12,199 nucleotides of DNA, from contig JAOXYB010044015.1 of the NCBI GenBank assembly GCA_028565635.1, positions 1 through 12,199 of the forward strand, read 5' to 3'. Source of the DNA: Phoronis ovalis (Eukaryota > Phoronida > Phoronidae). This document shows, piece by piece, positions 8,701 to 12,199 of the stretch. Position numbers and translations under genes: made by a program. Under the pieces are notes generated by a model, which saw only the letters and a program-made list of their open reading frames with translations, searched no databases and was not told the DNA's origin. Within the stretch, counting starts at the first letter, position 1. The number at the start of each line of letters is the position of its first letter.

Positions 8701-8833
8701 AGGACATTAAAAAAAGGAAGTTTAACTTTATTTCAGGGTAGTAGTCATACATGTATTTTCATTTAGAATACTTAAAACAAGATATACTTACGGACAAGTT
8801 TCTGCTGCTTGTTGTATTTAGCTTCATCGACAT
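2146..8833 (-). CDS. NAT16-like (histidine) N-acetyltransferase, five coding exons
   Basis: Exons 8833-8792, 7224-7039, 4176-4043, 3910-3805 and 2730-2146 join at canonical GT-AG borders into one frame of about 350 codons. Vertebrate NAT16 has a similar length (about 370) and transfers acetyl from acetyl-CoA to the alpha-amino group of histidine. Residues about 22-150 form a GNAT-like half: a start like RLATKADYEGVVTINKNIF, the DP-x-VRYH segment, then DGGTGAIFEGARTHPDVRG, which corresponds to beta strand 4 and the acetyl-CoA-binding motif A. Residues about 157-350 match the NAT16-specific C-terminal domain: a segment like FEPYAIMESNFKVI, a RYDINFYGTD strand and a final YTFEADVP. The usual RGxG of motif A reads RGQS (residues 103-106), so the enzyme may be altered or have another substrate. 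Substrate is inferred from family only; invertebrates often have several NAT16-like genes of unknown substrate. No clear polyadenylation signal was seen downstream of the stop at 2146-2148. No signal peptide or membrane segment is visible, so it is probably cytosolic. Confidence 0.85.
2731..3804 (-). other. Intron 4 of the NAT16-like gene
   Basis: This intron of 1074 bases begins GTTTAATTTG and ends ATTTTCAG on the minus strand. Short open frames occur on both strands, but none resembles a known protein. The frame at 3702-3899 overlaps exon 4 in another phase and is a shadow. I saw no repeat or RNA gene. Confidence 0.7.
3805..3910 (-). CDS. NAT16-like gene, coding exon 4
   Basis: This exon encodes SNNHACYSSKESRRFE, then CPYKQDLFRKWYLIQNGN, after one base that completes the split Arg codon. 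The last part matches the KKYRLITKQG strand that closes the acetyltransferase half of NAT16. The acceptor is CCACTCAG|ATC with a poor pyrimidine tract. The donor is the weaker GGAAAT|GTTTAA, phase 0, followed at once by an in-frame TAA. A second acceptor 33 bases upstream (exon start at 3943) has a better pyrimidine run and stays in frame, adding 11 residues. Family spacing from motif A to WYLI favours the shorter form. Boundaries are inferred from phase and resemblance. Confidence 0.7.
3911..4042 (-). other. Intron 3 of the NAT16-like gene
   Basis: This is the only short intron (132 bases). It begins GTAACATCAC and ends CCACTCAG. A competing acceptor (ATTCTCAG, exon start at 3943) lies 33 bases inside the 3' end and would shorten it to 99 bases. 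Confidence 0.65.
4043..4176 (-). CDS. NAT16-like gene, coding exon 3 (GNAT motif A)
   Basis: The acceptor is CATTTTTTCAG|CTTGG and the donor is CTTAG|GTAACA; the frame meets TAA right after the donor. The exon enters in phase 0 and leaves after two bases of an Arg codon. It encodes LGFIMLYIVDGGTGAIFEG, then HPDVRGQSVFRPL. The latter is the pyrophosphate-binding loop and helix of motif A; the expected second glycine is serine, codon TCG at 4089-4087. The order and spacing match the GLESVNVIDAGETV to ERGKGVAGLLQ stretch of vertebrate NAT16, which makes this the firmest family diagnostic in the gene. Confidence 0.88.
4306..4575 (-). other. Unidentified 89-codon open frame inside intron 2
   Basis: The frame starts MGKTGSLMTAKNVEVLDG and contains KMSPMALLAMLEVIGDKI and LPCAGYEDDLTKSKAVIARQ. 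It ends at a stop at 4306-4308. The composition looks protein-like: balanced charged and hydrophobic residues, a plausible amphipathic helix around residues 29-44, and no low complexity. I do not recognise the family. A good splice acceptor, GAGTTTTTCAG, lies just upstream at 4578. Using it from exon 2 would put the reading frame out of phase, so it does not fit the NAT16-like transcript. It could be a separate small gene, an exon of a nested gene or a fossil of a transposon protein. The frame upstream of 4578 is repeat sequence. Confidence 0.35.
4618..4885. repeat. Repeat element with a 61-bp direct duplication
   Basis: TGCTTGTCAATTT followed by GCACGGAGACGT appears at 4709-4742 and again at 4770-4803, a period of 61 bp. 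The block is bracketed by direct copies of AAACGCACCCCCTTTT, at about 4619-4634 and, with two extra C, at about 4868-4885. The direct flanks could be a duplicated element end or a long target duplication. No coding content is supported. Confidence 0.55.
5123..5467. mobile_element. Complete MITE with about 39-bp terminal inverted repeats and 8-bp target duplication
   Basis: The element body is 5131-5459 (329 bp). Its left end, CCGGGGGGGACAGTCAATAT then GAAAGTGGGTACCCATGTT, pairs with the right end, which reads CCACGGGGGGCAGTCAATAT then GATAGTGGGTACGCATGTT on the minus strand. The flanks 5123-5130 and 5460-5467 are both ACCTTAAC, a perfect 8-bp duplication. Inside are three to four degenerate units of about 32 bp of the type AAAAAATACACCCCTAAGGA followed by AGTG. 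There is no transposase frame, so it is non-autonomous. An 8-bp duplication fits hAT-like or P-like transposases, but the superfamily cannot be assigned. Confidence 0.9.
6384..6652. mobile_element. Second copy of the same MITE, right end missing
   Basis: It begins CCGGGGGGGCAGTCAATATG and follows the copy at 5131 through its interior in the same orientation. It has one fewer A-rich internal unit, about 32 bp shorter. Similarity stops near 6652 at GTTGGAACATG, just where the right inverted repeat should begin. The open frame of 123 codons at 6417-6788 runs through this element and is not a gene. The candidate left target site is CAATTACC at 6376-6383, with no partner found. Confidence 0.85.
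7039..7224 (-). CDS. NAT16-like gene, coding exon 2 (GNAT N-terminal part)
   Basis: The exon has 62 codons. The acceptor is TTTATCATTTCAG|GATAGC and the donor is AAAATG|GTATGA, phase 0 at both ends. It encodes the first strand and helices of the GNAT fold. The ATG at 7203-7201 sits in a strong Kozak context (GACATGGCG) and precedes RLATKADYEG, where shorter NAT16-family proteins begin, so it is a credible alternative start. The stretch FLGFDPLLVRYHQNIDDPDKY is collinear with the GGLDYLPSRYHSW region of vertebrate NAT16. The frame hits TGA straight after the donor, which supports the exon end. Confidence 0.85.
7225..8791 (-). other. Intron 1 of the NAT16-like gene
   Basis: This intron of 1567 bases starts with the consensus GTAAGTATAT and ends TTTATCATTTCAG on the minus strand. 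Most of it is occupied by the palindrome-array element at about 7471-8605. No other feature was seen in the remainder. Confidence 0.65.
7471..8605. mobile_element. Foldback-like element with TATAGA palindrome arrays
   Basis: Three arrays of TCTATAGA-type palindromes lie at 7485-7605, 7871-7937 and 8402-8590, separated by AT-rich sequence. Units such as TCTATAGAGCTCTATAGA and TCTATAGAATTCTATAGA are perfect 18-bp palindromes. The outer ends are inverted: CCCATACGAAAATGTTCTAT at 7471 matches CCCTTACGAAATATTTCTAT read on the minus strand from 8605. The flanks TTACTATT and TTTCTTTT agree at 6 of 8 positions, a possible decayed target duplication. No coding frame is present, so this is probably a non-autonomous DNA transposon with subterminal repeat arrays. 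Confidence 0.7.
8792..8833 (-). CDS. NAT16-like gene, coding exon 1 (N-terminal leader)
   Basis: This short exon encodes MSMKLNTTSSRNLS and ends at a textbook donor, TCC|GTAAGT, with GT at 8791-8790. It joins exon 2 in phase 0 and continues as DSKKRTDMALHYRLA. I chose the ATG at 8833 because it has A at -3 (AAAATGT). In-frame ATGs also occur at 8848 (poor context), 8827 and, as the frame stays open, 8950. The residues are low in complexity and not conserved in the family, so part or all of this exon could be 5' UTR, with translation starting at the ATG in exon 2. No TATA box or initiator could be assigned. Confidence 0.55.
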
Positions 8834-9202
8834 TTTATCATTGTACATGGAACAATAAGACTTAGAAGCATTCCAGGTAGAATTTCTGCGTCTACATGTA
8901 CATGTAAGAAATCTTTTGCTAAACGGTGATGCAAAAGTTAACCAGCCCATTTCAGACTTGTATTTACGTGACTGTGTTAAGTCCCAGCGGATACACTGTA
9001 GGCTTAAAAGCTGTTCCAGCTATTGTAATGACGAAACAGCTGAATTGTAGACTCTTCCTTTATGCTTCTAAATTTCTCCACAAAACCAAGCTAGCACACC
9101 ACAAGCGTCCGAAGTGCTAATATAATCAGTGTTATACATTATATACGTATATCTATACACACCTTTATCAGGACAAGGTTTTCATGTCACATGCTAAAAT
9201 TA

Positions 9203-9223
9203 AGAATATCATATCAGTATAAA
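9203..9223 (+). repeat. 21-bp direct repeat, copy 1
   Basis: AGAATATCATATCAGTATAAA recurs at 10616-10636 with one mismatch (C at its seventh base). The pair could be fragments of a dispersed element; no function is seen. Confidence 0.45.
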
Positions 9224-9273
9224 GGGACAAGATAAGATAACATAATGGGCTTTCCTTTTACGATACAAGACAC

Positions 9274-9451
9274 CAGTCTGAATAAATCCATCCGTTAGTG
9301 TTTCGTACCCTCTCAACTAACGTCTGGGCTTAACCATAGCCAAGTTTTATTATATTCCTTCAGTTTAACAAGAGCAAATTAATTACGTCATTATATATAG
9401 AAATAAAGCGATTACATATCGTTCTTCTACTTATTGGATTTATTCAGACTG
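9274..9451. repeat. 17-bp perfect inverted repeat with 144-bp spacer
   Basis: CAGTCTGAATAAATCCA at 9274-9290 is matched exactly by its reverse complement at 9435-9451. The match stops sharply on both sides. It could mark a small element of 178 bp or the pairing arms of a transcript hairpin. The left arm lies 3 bp from another dispersed inverted repeat (9294-9338). Confidence 0.6.
9294..9338 (+). repeat. 45-bp repeat, left member of an inverted pair
   Basis: This segment, including CTCAACTAACG and CTGGGCTTAACCATA, matches 11183-11227 on the opposite strand at 40 of 45 positions without gaps. The pair is 1.84 kb apart. It may be the terminal repeats of an element or two independent copies of a short dispersed repeat. 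Confidence 0.65.
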
Positions 9452-10615
9452 ACAAAACATAAGAGCGTACATCCCATATGGAGAGAACATAACATGATAC
9501 TAATATCTGCAAGAATGAGTTTTACCGCCTTCTAATCATACAAGCCGAGTTGTAAAGACTAGCATTTTATAGCAGAAGGTACATGTATGTACATATATAA
9601 ACTGTACGTGTGCTATCTGTTCTGGATTATGTGTGTGTAGCCTAAGTACACCATAGCTCGAGGCTTTGTTGACACTACAAACGAATATAGTACCGGCATA
9701 TTAATACACGTATTGTTTTTTTTGGGGGGGGGGGCATGGCGTTTAAATGTTGGGTGTTTTGTAATGTCAACATGTTGTACTTGCTGACTAAAGCAATAAA
9801 AGTCCAGAGATCATTACAATTTTTAAAAAATCGGAATTTGAATTCAGGCCAATTTGCCACAGGAATAGTGCGATTCATGAGACGATTTTGTTCTAACGCG
9901 ATTTTCTCAAAATCAGTATGGACAAGACGGTCAGAAAACTTAACTGGCAGTGTATGAAAGAGTGTACGCTCACATTATAAGAGATAATAGTTCAAGGAGT
10001 GTTGCTCTATTTGATATGTGCATGAACATTACAACGTTTTTCTTTTGAATTGGATGTGGAGTCAAATAGTGTACTTAGAACAGTAGCAATTTACTCATAC
10101 ACCTAAGTACAATTAATTCTTTTTTATTTGTCCGGTTATGATGTCAAAAAAATAGACAGACAATGACATTATGCGGTGATTTTGTCTGCAAAGAAATATT
10201 GCACACAGCAAACAGAATAGTACACTGATTTAATGCAATGTTCAGTGCGTGGAAACAAGGTGTCCGAGAGACTTCTAAAGGCTTGCAAATATGTGAAGCT
10301 GCGGTAAATCTAACTTGTTTCCCAAAGTATTCTTTTAGAGCAATTTATCGCTAGCAAAGTATATGTACAAAAGTCTCAATACTAGAGTAGAAAACTGGGT
10401 ATGATGGTTTTATATTATAATTGATCATTTAATACTTAGTCTAACACTGTCATTATTGTTAGCAATTGAAGTAGCAAGTGTGTGTTTCTTGTGTAAAGGA
10501 GGGTACCGGTTTTTCCTGTTCTCAGGACATTACCAATGGTACTTGGAGTGCGCTGCTAACTTTAATCACAGCATTTCTACAAGCATCGGTAAGAAATGTT
10601 TTACTATTAAACGAC

Positions 10616-10636
10616 AGAATACCATATCAGTATAAA
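10616..10636 (+). repeat. 21-bp direct repeat, copy 2
   Basis: This matches 9203-9223 at 20 of 21 positions, 1.4 kb away in the same orientation. Confidence 0.45.
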
Positions 10637-10690
10637 TGTACTTTTATATAGCCATTCATATGGTGATCTGCCCTGAACTATATCCGATTT

Positions 10691-10839
10691 GTCACATTGT
10701 AAACATAAGTTGATGATGTGACAATTACATATCTCAGTAAAAACGGAGATATGTCCAGTTGTACTGTAAAAACAGGCAGACAAACTCGACAGTTCGCTAA
10801 TTTAATGAAAACGGCGAATTCTCGCACAAGTCGCCGTTT
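10691..10839. repeat. Cluster of three short hairpins
   Basis: GTCACAT (10691) pairs with ATGTGAC (10716-10722). ACATATCTC (10727-10735) pairs with GAGATATGT (10746-10754) over a 10-base loop. AAACGGCGA (10809-10817) pairs with TCGCCGTTT (10831-10839) over a 13-base loop. Each alone could be chance; three in 150 bp is mildly unusual. No RNA family was recognised. Confidence 0.4.
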
Positions 10840-11182
10840 CAAGAAAATTAACAAGTTGTCGCATTGTGTATAAGATTGAACGCACGGATTGCTATACGAT
10901 TATTTGTCCTTTGTCAAGGTAACACCAAGAAAAATATAAGCTAATCAAATTAAGACGTTGCGAATTATTGAGTGAAACACCTTTTTTTAATCCTTATGAA
11001 CTGAAGATAATATGAATTAATTTTTGACTTCAATTGTCAACATATTATTATAAAATAAACGGTAAACATTCTGAAGAGCAAAATGTCCTCGGCGCGATTT
11101 TCAAAAGTGACACAAAGTAAAACTGTGCTCACACGTTAATTTTGTTGCAAAACTGAGGCTATTTAGTATCCACTATCCCCCA

Positions 11183-11227
11183 TATGGTTAAGCCCAGGCG
11201 TTAGTTGAGAAGGTACGGATCACTAGC
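11183..11227 (-). repeat. 45-bp repeat, right member of an inverted pair
   Basis: This is the reverse-complement partner of 9294-9338, with five mismatches and no gaps. Similarity ends at both sides, and no target duplication is evident next to either copy. Confidence 0.65.
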
Positions 11228-11632
11228 ATCCATATCATGGTTTCTAGTATTTAGTATATGACGTTATTTGTTGTCGTTTAGGAAACCCATGAAATAATTT
11301 CTAGTTGATTTTAAAACAAATAAACTGTTAAAACTAATTTAAACTGCGTAAATATTTATAGAATATATATCTCAAAGTAATTAAATAAAATTGGACGAAT
11401 TATACGGTATATAATATAAATATTAACACCGGTTGGGACAATGACTCCCCTGGAATGATCCCGTCTTGAGGCTCATTTGTCTTTGAAACGAATCGCCACC
11501 TGTCGGCAAAAAAAATCATTTTCTCAATATATATCTCTAAATTTTAACACCTTAATGCTTATTGCTTATTATATAAAATAAAAATTATTGCTGAAAAAAT
11601 GCAATTTATCATATTTTCATAAGAAATATTTA

Positions 11633-11658
11633 AAAACGGTTGCCACGGCAACCGTTTT
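11633..11658. promoter_or_regulatory. Perfect X-box (RFX binding site) in a 26-bp palindrome
   Basis: GTTGCCACGGCAAC at 11639-11652 fits the RFX X-box consensus GTNRCC-N(0-3)-RGYAAC exactly, with a 2-base spacer. The symmetry extends to 12-bp perfect arms, AAAACGGTTGCC and GGCAACCGTTTT, around AC. In animals RFX factors use such sites mainly at ciliary and some neural or immune genes, usually close to the promoter. Here it is about 2.8 kb upstream of the NAT16-like start, so its target may be a gene beyond the window's right edge, or it may be a chance palindrome. Confidence 0.55.
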
Positions 11659-12081
11659 CATGAGAATATATTATACAAATAGGAAAATAAGACTATAGTT
11701 TGTTGTTCATGCTATCTACAAATTTCCAAGAAATCGTTAAATCGTTTGATTATTTTTGCAGTTATAATTATAGGCAAATAAACAATATTTCAGTGTTATA
11801 CTATCGATAGGCAATAGTGTGCTTTCAGTCATAAACGATTGTTTTTTTAAAACTCGCCAACTCGAGTAAAGCTTCTGGTCAACATACATTCAAGTGAGCA
11901 TTCAAGTCAAAGTTGAGAGATGCTACTAGAACGTTTCCCAATAAAATAGCTTCTTATACTGAAAATTAAGAAAATTCTGTTTTGTGCCACCCTATATCTA
12001 TCTTTTTCACTCTGACATTTTACAAGTGTCAGGGATGCTCTCAAAATAGGAGCTGGATCAGAAACGGATTTTCCTTAAATG
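11659..12081. other. AT-rich non-coding stretch
   Basis: I see no gene, repeat or RNA in this stretch. Confidence 0.5.
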
Positions 12082-12199
12082 TACGTGAACAGGATACGTG
12101 AACAGGATAGGTCATGAACAGGTACGTGAACAGGATAGGTCATGAACAGGTACGTGAACAGGATAGGTCATGAACAGGTACGTGAACAGGATAGGTCAT
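12082..12199 (+). repeat. 28-bp tandem repeat running off the window edge
   Basis: Units beginning TACGTGAACAGGATAGGTCA and ending TGAACAGG start at 12095, 12123, 12151 and 12179, with no mismatches among them; the last is cut by the window end. A 13-bp partial unit at 12082-12094 precedes them. Each unit contains GTGAACAGGATAGG and ATGAACAGG, so it carries an internal half repeat of GAACAGG. Perfect identity implies recent expansion or ongoing copy-number change. Confidence 0.95.

Larger units (their letters stand above)
8834..11632. other. Upstream non-coding region of the NAT16-like gene
   Basis: No open frame in this stretch resembles a protein. It holds the repeat pairs listed separately, a T8G11 homopolymer junction at 9716-9734 and a cluster of hairpins at 10691-10839. 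The promoter and 5' UTR of the gene should lie in its first part, but no TATA box or other core element could be assigned. Confidence 0.5.

Noticed and set aside
8926-9957. Several frames of 60-75 codons on either strand upstream of the gene
   Set aside because: They have no family resemblance, no splice support and the length expected by chance.
12012-12032. CTGACA/TGTCAG small stem-loop
   Set aside because: A 6-bp stem in AT-rich DNA is common by chance.
1-12199. CRISPR array, bacterial operon, phage or prokaryotic defence system
   Set aside because: The only gene is split by introns, repeats are eukaryotic in type, and no spacer-repeat pattern or prokaryotic coding density is present.

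Overview
The window looks like nuclear DNA of an invertebrate animal. It is AT-rich and mostly non-coding, with long introns that use canonical GT-AG borders, short dispersed elements with terminal inverted repeats, and microsatellites. The taxon cannot be fixed from the sequence. The low GC and the many TACATGTA-type words would suit a bivalve mollusc or another marine lophotrochozoan, but that is an impression.

One gene can be reconstructed with good support. It lies on the minus strand across about 2146-8833 and has five coding exons: 8833-8792, 7224-7039, 4176-4043, 3910-3805 and 2730-2146. Joined at GT-AG sites with compatible phases (0, 0, 2, 0), they give one open frame of about 350 residues. 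It resembles vertebrate N-acetyltransferase 16 (NAT16, histidine N-acetyltransferase): a GNAT acetyltransferase half followed by the family-specific C-terminal domain. The joins rest on reading frame and family resemblance, not on transcripts.

Layout. 1-1940 downstream of the gene is a patchwork of degenerate repeat elements and a TATG/GCAT microsatellite. 2146-8833 is the NAT16-like gene. Intron 4 (2731-3804) shows nothing notable. Intron 2 (4177-7038) holds an unidentified 89-codon open frame, one repeat element with a 61-bp direct duplication, and two copies of a MITE family. One MITE copy is complete, with about 39-bp terminal inverted repeats and an 8-bp target duplication. Intron 1 (7225-8791) holds an element of about 1.1 kb made of arrays of short TATAGA palindromes, with inverted ends. 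8834-12199 lies upstream of the gene and has no recognisable coding sequence. It carries several inverted and direct repeat pairs, a perfect RFX-type X-box at 11639-11652, a cluster of hairpins near 10.7-10.8 kb, and a 28-bp tandem repeat that runs off the right edge.

Nothing here amounts to a new multi-gene system. The points most worth following are the motif A substitution in the acetyltransferase, its alternative in-frame splice site and start codons, the unidentified intronic frame, the MITE pair and the palindrome-array element.
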